DNA of 64,000 nucleotides. It comes from UBA11400 sp964473555 (GTDB lineage Bacteria > Bacteroidota > Rhodothermia > Balneolales > HLUCCA01). The stretch spans positions 434,001-498,000 of the forward strand of contig CAYYPL010000002.1 of the NCBI GenBank assembly GCA_964473555.1, read 5' to 3'. Shown piece after piece: positions 53,208-62,311 of this stretch. The position numbers and the translations under genes were made by a program. Under the pieces are notes generated by a model, which did no database searches, was not told the origin of the DNA, and saw only the letters and a list, made by a program, of their open reading frames with translations. Numbering within the stretch: the stretch's first letter is position 1; the number at the start of each line of letters is the position of its first letter.

Positions 53208-54482
53208 ATGAATCACATTGAATCCTGGATTGAACATCTCTTAGTAAACTATGGGATCGCAGATGAGAGCGCGGTGTACATCAGGCTCATTATCATGTTG
53301 GTTCTTCTGGGCCTGGTGTCTTTTTCAGCGTACCTGATTACTAAGCGTGTGGTTGTCCATTACATCTACACCATCGTAAAGAAATCTCAGGCTACCTGGG
53401 ATGACATTCTTGCCGAGAAAGGGATGTTCAACAACATGGCTCATATTGTTCCGGCTTTGTTTATCAGACTAACTGCGGTAATCATATTCCGGGACTTTGA
53501 AACGGCTCTTCCCATAGTAATCAAATTGACGGATTCCTATCTGATTGTGGTAGGACTGACCGTGATTCTGGCGTTTACTCGGGTTGCCGAACACTGGTCA
53601 CATCACTCCAAAGCCTTCAAAGACCAGCCACTGACTAGTTATTTTCAGCTGATCAGGATCATTTTATACATCCTGGCAGGAATACTGATACTTTCTGTGT
53701 TACTGGACCGCTCTCCGATATACTTTCTCGGTGCTTTTGGAACGTTGTCAGCAATATTGTTACTCGTATTTAAAGATACGATACTTGGCTTGGTGGCCAG
53801 TGTGCAGATTGCCGCCAATGATATGGTCAAGATTGGGGACTGGGTTGAGATGCCCAAGTTCAATGCAGATGGTGACGTGATTGCCATCAATCTGAACACG
53901 GTTAAAGTGCAAAATTTTGATCGGACCATAACAACCATTCCTACTTACTATTTCATTACAGACAGTTTTAAAAACTGGCGTGGGATGCAGGAAAGTGGAG
54001 GAAGGCGAATCAAGCGTTCTGTTTATTTGAATGTAGATTCAATCAGGTTTGTTGATCCGGATACCCGTGAACGCTTTAAAAAATTTAATCTGCTCACAGA
54101 TTTTGTGACCCAGCGACAGCAGGAAATCGAACAGTACAATCGAGACCACCAAATTGACACTTCCGAGTTGATCAATGGAAGAAGGATGACCAACATTGGT
54201 GTGTTTCGTCGATATGTGGAGTTTTATCTGCGTAATCATCCAAGAATTCTCAAAGACTCGACCATCATGGTGCGTCAGCTTTCCATTGACGATAAAGGTG
54301 TTCCTCTGGAGATCTATTGCTTTACCAACACCACGGTCTGGGTGGAGTATGAAAGCATACAGGCCGATATTTTCGATCATCTGCTTGCCGCAGCAGGATT
54401 CTTCGATCTTGAAATCTACCAGCAACCCAGTGGCCGAGATATTTTAAAGGGTGTACAGGCGCTGGTCACATCCAATCGTTGA
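53208..54482 (+). CDS. ybdG: YbdG-type mechanosensitive channel (MscM family)
   Basis: A 424-residue inner-membrane channel of the MscS superfamily. Five hydrophobic segments lie in the first 190 residues, followed by LGAFGTLSAILLLVFKDTILGLVASVQIAANDMVKIGDWVEMP, the pore helix and beta-domain entry. The long C-terminal domain matches E. coli YbdG in detail: TTIPTYYFITDSFKNWRGM, SGGRRIKRSVYLNVDSIRF, GRRMTNIGVFRRYVEFYLRNHPRI, LMVRQL-type (IMVRQLSID) and YESIQADIFDHLLAAAGFF. YbdG gives a small-conductance response to osmotic change. I start at ATG 53208; a TTG two codons earlier is possible. Confidence 0.93.
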   Translation: MNHIESWIEHLLVNYGIADESAVYIRLIIMLVLLGLVSFSAYLITKRVVVHYIYTIVKKSQATWDDILAEKGMFNNMAHIVPALFIRLTAVIIFRDFETALPIVIKLTDSYLIVVGLTVILAFTRVAEHWSHHSKAFKDQPLTSYFQLIRIILYILAGILILSVLLDRSPIYFLGAFGTLSAILLLVFKDTILGLVASVQIAANDMVKIGDWVEMPKFNADGDVIAINLNTVKVQNFDRTITTIPTYYFITDSFKNWRGMQESGGRRIKRSVYLNVDSIRFVDPDTRERFKKFNLLTDFVTQRQQEIEQYNRDHQIDTSELINGRRMTNIGVFRRYVEFYLRNHPRILKDSTIMVRQLSIDDKGVPLEIYCFTNTTVWVEYESIQADIFDHLLAAAGFFDLEIYQQPSGRDILKGVQALVTSNR

Positions 54483-54491
54483 TCAATCACC

Positions 54492-55676
54492 ATGAAATCC
54501 GCATTTTACAAACATATCGCTCAAACCAGTGATGGACCCATCGGTCTTGAAATCGATGTTGCACGGGGAGTGTATCTGTATACCAAAGATGGACGTCGAA
54601 TCACGGATTTCATATCGGGTATTGCAGTCAGTTCCTTGGGGCATGCTCATCCTGCGATCGTGAAAGCTGTTCAGGATCAGGCTGCAAAGCATATGCACGT
54701 TATGGTCTATGGCGAATTTATCCAAAAACCCCAAATAGACCTGGCCGAATTGCTTGCCGGTCAGTTGCCGCAGGAGCTAAGTCGGATTTATTTCGTTAAT
54801 TCGGGCACTGAAGCCAATGAAGGGGCGTTGAAACTGGCCAAAAAATTTACTCGACGTACAAAACTCGTAGGATTTAAGAACAGTTATCATGGGGATACGC
54901 ACGGAAGTTTGAGTGTGACCGGTCGTGATGTGTACCGTGATCCTTATCTACCATTACTGCCGGATGTTCATTTTTTGACATTCAATGCATTCGATGGGCT
55001 TGAAACAATTGACCATGATACCGCCTGTGTTATCATGGAACCCATTCAGGGTGAAGGAGGCATCATTTCATCACATCCTGATTGGATTCGGGCAGTTCGA
55101 AAGAGATGTACTGAGGTTGGGGCGCTTCTCATTTTTGATGAAATCCAAAGTGGATTCGGGAGAACAGGTAAACTGTTTGCCTTTCAACACTATGGAGTCC
55201 AACCAGACATTCTCTGTATGGCAAAAGCTATGGGAGGCGGTATGCCACTTGGTGGATTTGCTTCCTCAGACGAGATTTTCGAAGTGTTCAAGTATCATCC
55301 GCCGTTGAATCACGTGACCACCTTTGGTGGACATCCCGTAAGTTGTGCTGCATCACATGCCGCCCTGAAGGTACTCCTTGAGCAAAATCTGATGTCCCGA
55401 GCCTCCGTAATCGAGCAACGGGTCCGGTCAGCTCTTGATTTGGAACCGGTCAAAGAGATCCGGGGGGTTGGTGCCATGCTTGGAATCCAGTTATATAGCT
55501 TCGACCAGACACGTGACGTTGTGCAACAATGTTTTGACCATGGGATTTTACTCGGATGGACACTTCATTCCAATACGTTGATCCGAATTGCTCCACCATT
55601 GGTGATCACCGATGATGAACTTAACGAAACGCTGCATATCCTCAGAGAAGTCATCCTCAAAGTAGGCTTGAGCTAA
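54492..55676 (+). CDS. Class III aminotransferase (acetylornithine/ornithine/lysine type)
   Basis: A 394-residue PLP aminotransferase. It has GVYLYTKDGRRITDFISGIAVSSLGHAHP, VNSGTEANEGALKLAKKFT, KNSYHGDTHGSLSVTG, a cofactor-Asp segment LIFDEIQSGFGRTGKLFAF, and the PLP-lysine region MAKAMGGGMPLGG. Active-site patterns fit acetylornithine or ornithine aminotransferases, but the substrate cannot be fixed from the sequence and no arginine genes are adjacent. It lies 9 bases after ybdG. Confidence 0.88.
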   Translation: MKSAFYKHIAQTSDGPIGLEIDVARGVYLYTKDGRRITDFISGIAVSSLGHAHPAIVKAVQDQAAKHMHVMVYGEFIQKPQIDLAELLAGQLPQELSRIYFVNSGTEANEGALKLAKKFTRRTKLVGFKNSYHGDTHGSLSVTGRDVYRDPYLPLLPDVHFLTFNAFDGLETIDHDTACVIMEPIQGEGGIISSHPDWIRAVRKRCTEVGALLIFDEIQSGFGRTGKLFAFQHYGVQPDILCMAKAMGGGMPLGGFASSDEIFEVFKYHPPLNHVTTFGGHPVSCAASHAALKVLLEQNLMSRASVIEQRVRSALDLEPVKEIRGVGAMLGIQLYSFDQTRDVVQQCFDHGILLGWTLHSNTLIRIAPPLVITDDELNETLHILREVILKVGLS

Positions 55677-55729
55677 GCTTCCCACTCCGATATTGAATTA
55701 ATTTGACAACTTTGGACCACAAAAAATCC

Positions 55730-55737
55730 TATACTTG
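55730..55737 (+). promoter_or_regulatory. Possible promoter of the M1 peptidase gene
   Basis: TATACTTG differs from TAnnTTTG at one base; TTGACA occurs 21 bases upstream of it. A transcript from here would begin within the first codons of the longest reading frame, which supports the downstream ATG at 55770 as the true start. Confidence 0.35.
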
Positions 55738-55769
55738 GTATGAACATGCATCACCTAAATTACACGTTT

Positions 55770-57713
55770 ATGAAAAAAAGTATCTTTTTTACAGTACTTG
55801 GTCTGTTTATGCCGATGATCTTACTTGCGCAGACTACCTGGGAACGGCCATTTGTAAATCCGATCGACATCGAGATTCCACAGGAATACCTTCGGGCTAT
55901 CGACAATGGTACACGCAATGCAGATGGTACTCCAGGCCCAAATTACTGGCAACAGCGAGCCGATTATACCATTAAAGCGACGTTGCACACGGACAAAAAC
56001 CTGCTCGAAGGGAATGTATCCATAACATACTATAACAATTCTCCGGACTCACTGAGATTAGTACACATGGATCTGGATCTGAATACACACAAAGAAGGAG
56101 CGCTTAGAAATGAGACAGTAGAAGTAACCGATGCCATCACCATACTCGGGGTAAACGCCAACGGACAAACACTTGCGGCTGGCGGGCGCAGTGGCTTCAG
56201 ATACATGATCAATGGTACCCGCATGGTTTTAGTGCTTCCTGAATCTGTCGCACCGGGTCAGTCTGTTGAAATTGAAGTAGACTGGACGCTGGATATCCCA
56301 CAAGCAGGTGCTGGCGGAAGAATGGGTTATGATTCTGGTAATGTGTTTTTTCTGGCCTACTGGTATCCCAGAATGGCTGTATATGATGATTTAATCGGCT
56401 GGCATCCAGATCCCTTTCTTTCCAGAGCAGAGTTTTATCATGGATTTGCGAATTATTCAATCGAAATCTCTGCTCCGGGTAACTGGGTAGTGATGAGTAC
56501 AGGTGAGTTTTTGAATCCAGAAGAAACACTGGCATCAGATGTTCTGCAGCGATACCGCCAAGCTGCACACAGTGATGCCATCGTTCAGGTTGTGGGTCCA
56601 GAACATTTCGGTGAAGCCGCCACTGCGGGGACTGCATCGGATATCTTGACCTGGAAGTTTTATGCTAAAGATGTCCGTGATATTGCTTTCTCCGCGACAC
56701 GCGAGTCGATATGGGATAGTGGAAGAACTTCGGTTGGCGACAAAGATAACGATGGGGTAGAAGATTTCATCCAGGTACACTCATTTTGGAGACAAAGTGC
56801 CCCATTATGGGAAAAATCAGCCGAATATCAGCAACATGCGATTAATTTTTTGTCGCGCTACACTGGGTTTTCTTATCCATGGTCACACATGACAGCAGTC
56901 GAAGCAGCCAATATCATTGGAGGAGGAATGGAATTCCCAATGATGACTATTATTGGTGATTACAATCGTGCCGGGGCTAATGCACTATACAGCGTAACAT
57001 TGCATGAATTGGCACACATGTGGATTCCATTGATCGTGAGCACCGATGAGCGACGATACAGTTGGTTTGATGAAGGCTACACCGTCTTTCAGACGGACTC
57101 GGGGAAACTGGAATATATCCCTGGTATTGATCATCGTGATTTGACACGGAATAGCTATCTGGGATTTGCCAGAACCGGGCAAGAAGGGGAAATAATGCGA
57201 TGGTCTGACTACCAATATACACCAGCTGCCTTCGGTGTAGCTTCTTATCCCAAGCCAGCGACGATACTTACGGCACTTAAGGGAGTATTGGGTGAGGAAA
57301 AGTTCATGGAAGTACACCGAGCACTGTTTCAGCAGTGGAATTTCAAACTGTTGAGTGTGTATGACTGGTTTTCATTTGTCGAGACGATATCCGGGGAGGA
57401 GCTGTACTGGTTCTGGAGAAGTTGGTACTTCGAGACCTGGATGTTGGATCAAGCGGTAGTTAGAGTAGAGCAGGATCGAAATGGATCGGTGGTTACCGTA
57501 CGTGATAATGGCTTTGCAATCATGCCCGTTGATCTTACCATCACATTACGCAATGGAGAAGTCCATACACATCGCCATGGCGTTCAGAACTGGCTTTCTG
57601 GACAACGAGAAGCACAAATTCGTATTCCACACCGCAATGTTGCCAAAATCGAAATCGATGCCGAACATCACTACCCAGATACTGACCGCTCGAATAACGT
57701 CTGGAATCGATAA
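55770..57713 (+). CDS. Secreted M1-family metallopeptidase
   Basis: A zinc aminopeptidase-like protein of 647 residues from the ATG at 55770, which opens directly with a signal peptide (MKKSIFFTVLGLFMPMILLAQ). The frame also allows ATG at 55740. An N-terminal beta domain (YTIKATLHTDKNLLEGNVSITYYNNSPDSL) precedes the catalytic domain. That domain has GGGMEFPMM in place of the usual GAMEN, LHELAHMW with the zinc histidines near base 57,003, and WFDEGYTVF with the third zinc ligand. The changed GAMEN motif suggests altered or non-aminopeptidase specificity. Probably periplasmic or extracellular. Shares the downstream terminator. Confidence 0.88.
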   Translation: MKKSIFFTVLGLFMPMILLAQTTWERPFVNPIDIEIPQEYLRAIDNGTRNADGTPGPNYWQQRADYTIKATLHTDKNLLEGNVSITYYNNSPDSLRLVHMDLDLNTHKEGALRNETVEVTDAITILGVNANGQTLAAGGRSGFRYMINGTRMVLVLPESVAPGQSVEIEVDWTLDIPQAGAGGRMGYDSGNVFFLAYWYPRMAVYDDLIGWHPDPFLSRAEFYHGFANYSIEISAPGNWVVMSTGEFLNPEETLASDVLQRYRQAAHSDAIVQVVGPEHFGEAATAGTASDILTWKFYAKDVRDIAFSATRESIWDSGRTSVGDKDNDGVEDFIQVHSFWRQSAPLWEKSAEYQQHAINFLSRYTGFSYPWSHMTAVEAANIIGGGMEFPMMTIIGDYNRAGANALYSVTLHELAHMWIPLIVSTDERRYSWFDEGYTVFQTDSGKLEYIPGIDHRDLTRNSYLGFARTGQEGEIMRWSDYQYTPAAFGVASYPKPATILTALKGVLGEEKFMEVHRALFQQWNFKLLSVYDWFSFVETISGEELYWFWRSWYFETWMLDQAVVRVEQDRNGSVVTVRDNGFAIMPVDLTITLRNGEVHTHRHGVQNWLSGQREAQIRIPHRNVAKIEIDAEHHYPDTDRSNNVWNR

Positions 57714-57741
57714 GAGCAAGTAATGTGCCCCGGAAGTATTC

Positions 57742-57778
57742 AAAAAAGGCCGGCTGTTTGTCATAGTCGGCCTTTTTT
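57742..57778. terminator. Bidirectional terminator
   Basis: AAAAAAGGCCGGC (57742-57754) pairs with GTCGGCCTTTTTT (57766-57778) through 13 bp with one G-U, giving a T-run on either strand. It ends both the M1 peptidase gene and the convergent nucleotidase gene. Confidence 0.9.
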
Positions 57779-57805
57779 GTGTTTAAACCTTGTAGAAGTC
57801 ACCAA

Positions 57806-59497
57806 TTACCACACGAATCGCCAATTCTCGACAAACACGTCCTGTGTCGATAACGAGTCCTGCTTAACTAAATACTCTTCCAGCATCGTTCTTACTGAAA
57901 TGTCGGATTCCCAGGATACCGATGAACCACTTAACATCGTGTAACCACCTCCACCTTCGCCTCGATACGAATTAACAGCCATTGAAAAGATCTGTGAATC
58001 GGACACAGCACGTCCGTTGAACGTCAGCTTTGTAAGGCGACTACCAATTGGCCGACGTAAATCCAGTTCATAATCAACACCGGCAATGCTGTCGAAATTG
58101 TATCCTGGAATACTGCGGTCTTGGACCGGTTGTCCGTTTTCAACTCCAGTATAGAAACGTGCGCTCTGTTCCAGATAGTCACGTAGCTGTTTTCCGTTGA
58201 TTTCGATCACATAAAGCATATTTTCGTAAGGGTATATCGCAGCCATATTCTTCCGACTGATTGCCCCTGGTCCGAATACGGCATCGGTAGTGAAGGCGGA
58301 AGCTGCAGATAATTGAGCTCCAGTGACCTCCAGCTGGACTTTGTGAATCAGATCAACGATTGGATGATCGCCAAGGCGTGCGTTCGTGGCGTCCCAGTTG
58401 TCTGATGTCGAAGTCAATGCTTCATTCACATAAGCTCTTGTAGCCTCGTGATAAGGCTGCATAAGTTCTGAAATTGCTGGTGAAGCCTGTACATTTTCCA
58501 CCGAAAAAGCTCGTGTTATGGCATCAACTACTTCAATTTGTCCGCTTTCAGTTCGCGTAACAGTAAGTTTACCCTCGCCGAGGTGAGAGGCCCATCGACC
58601 CGCCTGGATTACAGGGACGTACACGTTCTCCGTGCGCTGCACATAAGAATTTTCAGTAACCCGATGTGAGTGTCCGAACACGAAAAGGTCGATTCCCGGG
58701 ACAGTTTCAAGTAGTTCTCGGCCAAAATTCTCCTCCGGAACATCCGGATCGTTGTACGATGAGCCCGGCTCGAGTCCACAATGCGCCAGCACAACGATCA
58801 ATTCAGCACCAGCGTTTCTGGCTTCCGCTACAAATCGTTTTCCTGCCTCAACCCCATCCACAAAATCAAGTCTACCACCAACCCTTGGTCGATCCCAAAC
58901 CATGGATCCAGGAGTCGTCAACCCAACAATTCCAACCTTAACACCTCCCACTTGGGTTATGTGATAGGGTTTGTATGCAGGCTCATCCGTTCCATGGTGA
59001 TAGATATTCGCTGCCAGGTACTCAATACCTGGTGATTGTTCCAGACGCTTGTACAGATACTCGATGCCAAAGTTGAACTCGTGATTACCTAATACAAAAG
59101 CGTCATAGTTCATCGCTTCAGCTGCTTTGAGTAAGGGATAATAGGGAGTTAATGTGTCGGAATTAGCGAAATATGCGGCAAATTGATTGCCCTGAAGCCA
59201 GTCTCCGGCATCAATCAACACGGTATGTGGCTGAATGGCTCGTACAGAATCTACCAGTGTAGCGACCTTTGCCAATCCATATCGTTCTTCCAGGGTATCG
59301 GTGTTATAATCCCAAGGAAGTACCCAGCCATGTAAATCAGTACTGGTGAGAACACTGATGGTAACGGTGTCGCCAACGGCTAAAGGAGTAGTCGTTATAC
59401 CGGAATTAGGCTGACAGGCAGTTATCAGTATGCCACTTACAACAAGTAATGGCCATATGATACATTGAAAACGATTTCTAGGTTTTGACATATACAT
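57806..59497 (-). CDS. 5'-nucleotidase / 2',3'-cyclic phosphodiesterase-type lipoprotein
   Basis: A 563-residue UshA/CpdB-like enzyme. A signal sequence ends in lipobox ILITAC (C28), so it is membrane-anchored outside the cytoplasm. The metallophosphatase domain has TSTDLHGWV, LIDAGDWLQGN, VLGNHEFNFG, VVLAHCG and FVFGHSH, giving all metal ligands. The C-terminal nucleotidase domain (about 350-560) has AASAFTTDAVFGPG, YPYENMLYVIEINGKQLRDYLEQ and a late SYRGEGGGGYTML. Likely scavenges phosphate and nucleosides outside the cell, like the nearby alkaline phosphatase. Start could also be the ATG two codons later. Confidence 0.9.
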   Translation of the reverse strand: MYMSKPRNRFQCIIWPLLVVSGILITACQPNSGITTTPLAVGDTVTISVLTSTDLHGWVLPWDYNTDTLEERYGLAKVATLVDSVRAIQPHTVLIDAGDWLQGNQFAAYFANSDTLTPYYPLLKAAEAMNYDAFVLGNHEFNFGIEYLYKRLEQSPGIEYLAANIYHHGTDEPAYKPYHITQVGGVKVGIVGLTTPGSMVWDRPRVGGRLDFVDGVEAGKRFVAEARNAGAELIVVLAHCGLEPGSSYNDPDVPEENFGRELLETVPGIDLFVFGHSHRVTENSYVQRTENVYVPVIQAGRWASHLGEGKLTVTRTESGQIEVVDAITRAFSVENVQASPAISELMQPYHEATRAYVNEALTSTSDNWDATNARLGDHPIVDLIHKVQLEVTGAQLSAASAFTTDAVFGPGAISRKNMAAIYPYENMLYVIEINGKQLRDYLEQSARFYTGVENGQPVQDRSIPGYNFDSIAGVDYELDLRRPIGSRLTKLTFNGRAVSDSQIFSMAVNSYRGEGGGGYTMLSGSSVSWESDISVRTMLEEYLVKQDSLSTQDVFVENWRFVW

Positions 59498-59559
59498 CGG
59501 GTTTGTTATTATGCCTGGATAAAGTTCACAAAATCGCGAAAAAAGACGACAAAATCTGT

Positions 59560-59567
59560 TACATTTG
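59560..59567 (+). promoter_or_regulatory. Promoter -7 box of the EVE-domain gene
   Basis: TACATTTG matches TAnnTTTG exactly, 54 bases before the ATG. It is followed by TTTGACCGTTACTTTTTT, nearly the sequence seen at 45555. No clear -35. Confidence 0.45.
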
Positions 59568-59621
59568 ACCGTTACTTTTTTCAGTATGTAAACCTAAACG
59601 TGAAGTAATCCTAAAGGTTAG

Positions 59622-60104
59622 ATGTCAAAAAGACGCTACTGGCTCATGAAATCAGAGCCCGATGAGTTTGGAATCGATGACTTGATTAAGGCTGAACATC
59701 AAACCACACGCTGGGAAGGAGTGCGTAATTATCAGGCACGAAATTTTATGCGAGACGAAATGAAACCCGGTGATGGAGTCCTATTTTACCACTCAAATGC
59801 GAATACTTTAGCCATCGTGGGAACGATGAACGTTGCGAGCGAATCCTACCCGGATCCCTCTCAATTCGATCCACATTCTGAGTATTTTGATCCCAAAAGC
59901 AGCGAGGATAACCCACGGTGGATGCTTGTCGATGTGGTGTTCACCCGAAAGTTTGAACATCCAGTTTTACGAGAGTCCTTGGCTCAGACCGAGGGGCTGG
60001 AAAACATGGTGTTGCTTCAAAAAGGATCCAGACTCAGTATCAATCCGGTAACGGCACATGAATGGAACATCATACATCAACTAGCAGGTATAAAACCAGT
60101 CTGA
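59622..60104 (+). CDS. EVE-domain protein (THYN1-like)
   Basis: A 160-residue single EVE (PUA-related) domain. Opening WLMKSEPDEFGIDDL, then WEGVRNYQARNFMRDEMKPGDGVLFYHSN, and closing HPVLRESLAQTEGLENMVLL, the standard set for thymocyte-nuclear-protein-1 relatives. The domain binds modified bases in DNA or RNA in the few studied cases. No partner domain is fused. It is first in a run with the dCTP-deaminase-like gene one base away, and is preceded by a TAnnTTTG box. Confidence 0.92.
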   Translation: MSKRRYWLMKSEPDEFGIDDLIKAEHQTTRWEGVRNYQARNFMRDEMKPGDGVLFYHSNANTLAIVGTMNVASESYPDPSQFDPHSEYFDPKSSEDNPRWMLVDVVFTRKFEHPVLRESLAQTEGLENMVLLQKGSRLSINPVTAHEWNIIHQLAGIKPV

Positions 60105-60105
60105 T

Positions 60106-61311
60106 ATGGCACAAAACGATCCGATATATCTCAGAACCAAAGGTGTTCTACCCATCCAGCGCATCAAATTGCTTCAACATGTGGGAGTCATAAAGACTCC
60201 AAAAGAATTCCCGCTTCAGGAAGGACAATTTCAGCCTAATTCTTTGGATTTAAGACTCGGAACGGTAGCCCACAGGGTGCGCTGTAGTTTTTTGCCGGAA
60301 AATGAGTCTGTCGAGGATAAACTCAAAAAATTAACACAGCATTCATTCTCGATTGATGAGGGTGCAGTTCTTGAGCCTAACTGTACCTACATCATCCCAC
60401 TTCTGGAAGAACTTCATCTGCCCGATAGCTCTACGTATGCGCTTTTCAAAAAGGGAAGTTCATCCAAGATGAAAGAAGCCGCTATCTTTACGGAAGAAAA
60501 GCTGTCTGCCAGAACGAATCCCAAGAGTTCTACGGGCAGGCTGGACATCTTTACCCGGGTAATTACCGATTATTCCCATCGCTTTGAAGAAATAGTGCCT
60601 GGGTATTCGGGTAAGCTTTTTCTGGAGGTTGTCCCCAAGTCTTTTCCAATTCGCGTTCGAACCGGACAACGCCTGAATCAACTGCGCATCCGACATGGTT
60701 TCTCCTTGTTGTCGGACGAAGATATACTACGTACTCACCACAATGATCCTTTTCTTTTTACCGATAGTGTGAATCCGGTGCCTATTGATGACCTGAAAGT
60801 CAATAACGGGCTGTTCATGAGCGTAAGCCTGCAAAGTGAAAAAGGTGGAATAGTTGGTTATAAAGCCAAAAAAAACCGTGATTTGATCGATCTTGATATG
60901 ATCAATCACTACAAAGTGTCTGAGTTTTGGGATCCCATTTATGCCAATCAGGATGACTATCTGATACTCGAACCTGAAGCGTTCTATATTTTTGCATCCA
61001 AAGAACGTTGCCGAATTCCCGCACATCTGGCCGCCGAAATGGTACCTTACGATACCGGTTCGGGTGAATTACGGACACATTATGCCGGATTTTTCGACAG
61101 CGGATTTGGTGGTCGGAAATCGGAAGGAGGGGCCCGGGCGGTTCTCGAAGTCCGATCTCACGATGTACCTTTTTTGATTGAGGATGGGCAAACCTTTTTC
61201 AGAATGGTATTCGAACCCAATACAGAGATCCCTGAATTGATTTATGGCCGTGATATCGAGAGTAATTATCAGGGTCAGGATCTGAAACTAAGTAAACATT
61301 TCAAAGAGTAG
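60106..61311 (+). CDS. 2'-deoxycytidine 5'-triphosphate deaminase-like protein with an inserted segment
   Basis: A 401-residue two-domain protein of the long dCTP-deaminase family (distinct from short Dcd). N-terminal half: FQPNSLDLRLG, YIIPLLEELHLPD, and ARTNPKSSTGRLDIFTRVI with the nucleotide-binding Ser pair; a second half ends with YDTGSGELRTHYAGFFDSGFGG and RAVLEVRSHDVPFLIEDGQ. Relatives I recall run LPD directly into the S-A-R/A-N-P-K-SSTG motif; here about 24 residues (about 108-132) separate them. The likely role is control of dCTP and dUTP pools. One base after the EVE gene, 2 before the next. Confidence 0.82.
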   Translation: MAQNDPIYLRTKGVLPIQRIKLLQHVGVIKTPKEFPLQEGQFQPNSLDLRLGTVAHRVRCSFLPENESVEDKLKKLTQHSFSIDEGAVLEPNCTYIIPLLEELHLPDSSTYALFKKGSSSKMKEAAIFTEEKLSARTNPKSSTGRLDIFTRVITDYSHRFEEIVPGYSGKLFLEVVPKSFPIRVRTGQRLNQLRIRHGFSLLSDEDILRTHHNDPFLFTDSVNPVPIDDLKVNNGLFMSVSLQSEKGGIVGYKAKKNRDLIDLDMINHYKVSEFWDPIYANQDDYLILEPEAFYIFASKERCRIPAHLAAEMVPYDTGSGELRTHYAGFFDSGFGGRKSEGGARAVLEVRSHDVPFLIEDGQTFFRMVFEPNTEIPELIYGRDIESNYQGQDLKLSKHFKE

Positions 61312-61313
61312 AG

Positions 61314-61541
61314 ATGAATTCAAAAGCCAGAACGGTCACGCGGTGTGTGTGTCGTTACCGGACCTTTGAGCAAATCCGTTTGCTCATGGATACCTACGAG
61401 TTGTCTACATTACAACAGGTAACGGACAAAAAAATTGCAGGCGACAATTGCGGAATGTGTAGACCGTACATTTCCAATATGATAAAAACCGGACAAATGA
61501 CCTTCGCTCCCGGAGAAATCGATCCGGATTATAGTGAGTAA
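61314..61541 (+). CDS. BFD-type [2Fe-2S] protein
   Basis: A 75-residue protein with the bacterioferritin-associated ferredoxin spacing: C11-x-C13, then about 32 residues, then C46-x-x-C49 in GDNCGMCRPYI. The helical TFEQIRLLMDTYELSTLQQV segment lies between. Such domains bind a 2Fe-2S cluster, either alone (iron release from bacterioferritin) or in larger enzymes. No ferritin gene is near. It follows the deaminase-like gene by 2 bases and precedes rsmE by 3, so it is part of that operon. Confidence 0.85.
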   Translation: MNSKARTVTRCVCRYRTFEQIRLLMDTYELSTLQQVTDKKIAGDNCGMCRPYISNMIKTGQMTFAPGEIDPDYSE

Positions 61542-61544
61542 ATC

Positions 61545-62288
61545 ATGAATTTATTTTATTTCCCGGATCTTCAGCAAGGTGAACGAGTGGTTGAACTAAT
61601 CAGCGAGGAAGTTCAACATATCGTTAAGGTTCTTCGAAATGGCCCAGGAGCTGAATTCATTGCTACCAATGGTCAAGGATGGGCATTCAGACTAAAGATC
61701 CTTGAAGCGAACCGCACATCTATCCGATGCGAAGTTCTTAACGAGAAGCTATATCCAAAGCTTCCTCATCACAATCTGCATGTGGGGATGGGTGTGCTTA
61801 GGGTGCGAGACCGGCTGGAATTCGCGATTGAAAAAGCGGTAGAACTTGGGGTTGGTGGCATTCATCTCATTCAGGCTGATCGATCAGAACGGTCACATTT
61901 CAAGCACGACCGTCTTGATGCCATTTCGGCCTCTGCCATGAAGCAATCACTTCAGGTTTACAAACCGTCCGTTTTTGTGCACCATTCACTGGAGTCTTTT
62001 CTGAAAGGTTTTCATGGTTCAGTGATTGCTGCTCACGAATTGAGTTCCTCGCCTATACAACATCATTTAAAACCAGATTTACTGGACGAACAGGTTGCCA
62101 TACTGGTTGGTCCAGAGGGGGGATTTTCAGATCGTGAAACTGAACTCATGGAATCCCTTCAGATTCCTCTGGTTTCATTGGGACCCATTCGCATGCGTGC
62201 CGAAACCGCTGCAATCAAACTGATTTCGATCATTAATTCAGCTACTATTCAGTCAGATGGGTTGCAATTGTACCATGATCCGGTTTAG
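61545..62288 (+). CDS. rsmE: 16S rRNA (uracil-1498-N3)-methyltransferase
   Basis: SPOUT-class methyltransferase modifying 16S rRNA in the decoding centre. The 247-residue protein has an N-terminal PUA-like part with HIVKVLRNGPGAEF, then DRLEFAIEKAVELGVGGIHLI, QADRSER, and the knotted SAM site ILVGPEGGFSDRETELM followed by LGPIRMRAETAAI. Length and motifs are standard. It converges on the DUF2179 gene with 23 bases between stops and no terminator seen. Confidence 0.96.
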   Translation: MNLFYFPDLQQGERVVELISEEVQHIVKVLRNGPGAEFIATNGQGWAFRLKILEANRTSIRCEVLNEKLYPKLPHHNLHVGMGVLRVRDRLEFAIEKAVELGVGGIHLIQADRSERSHFKHDRLDAISASAMKQSLQVYKPSVFVHHSLESFLKGFHGSVIAAHELSSSPIQHHLKPDLLDEQVAILVGPEGGFSDRETELMESLQIPLVSLGPIRMRAETAAIKLISIINSATIQSDGLQLYHDPV

Positions 62289-62311
62289 GTAGCGTATCAA
62301 CAAATCCCTGT

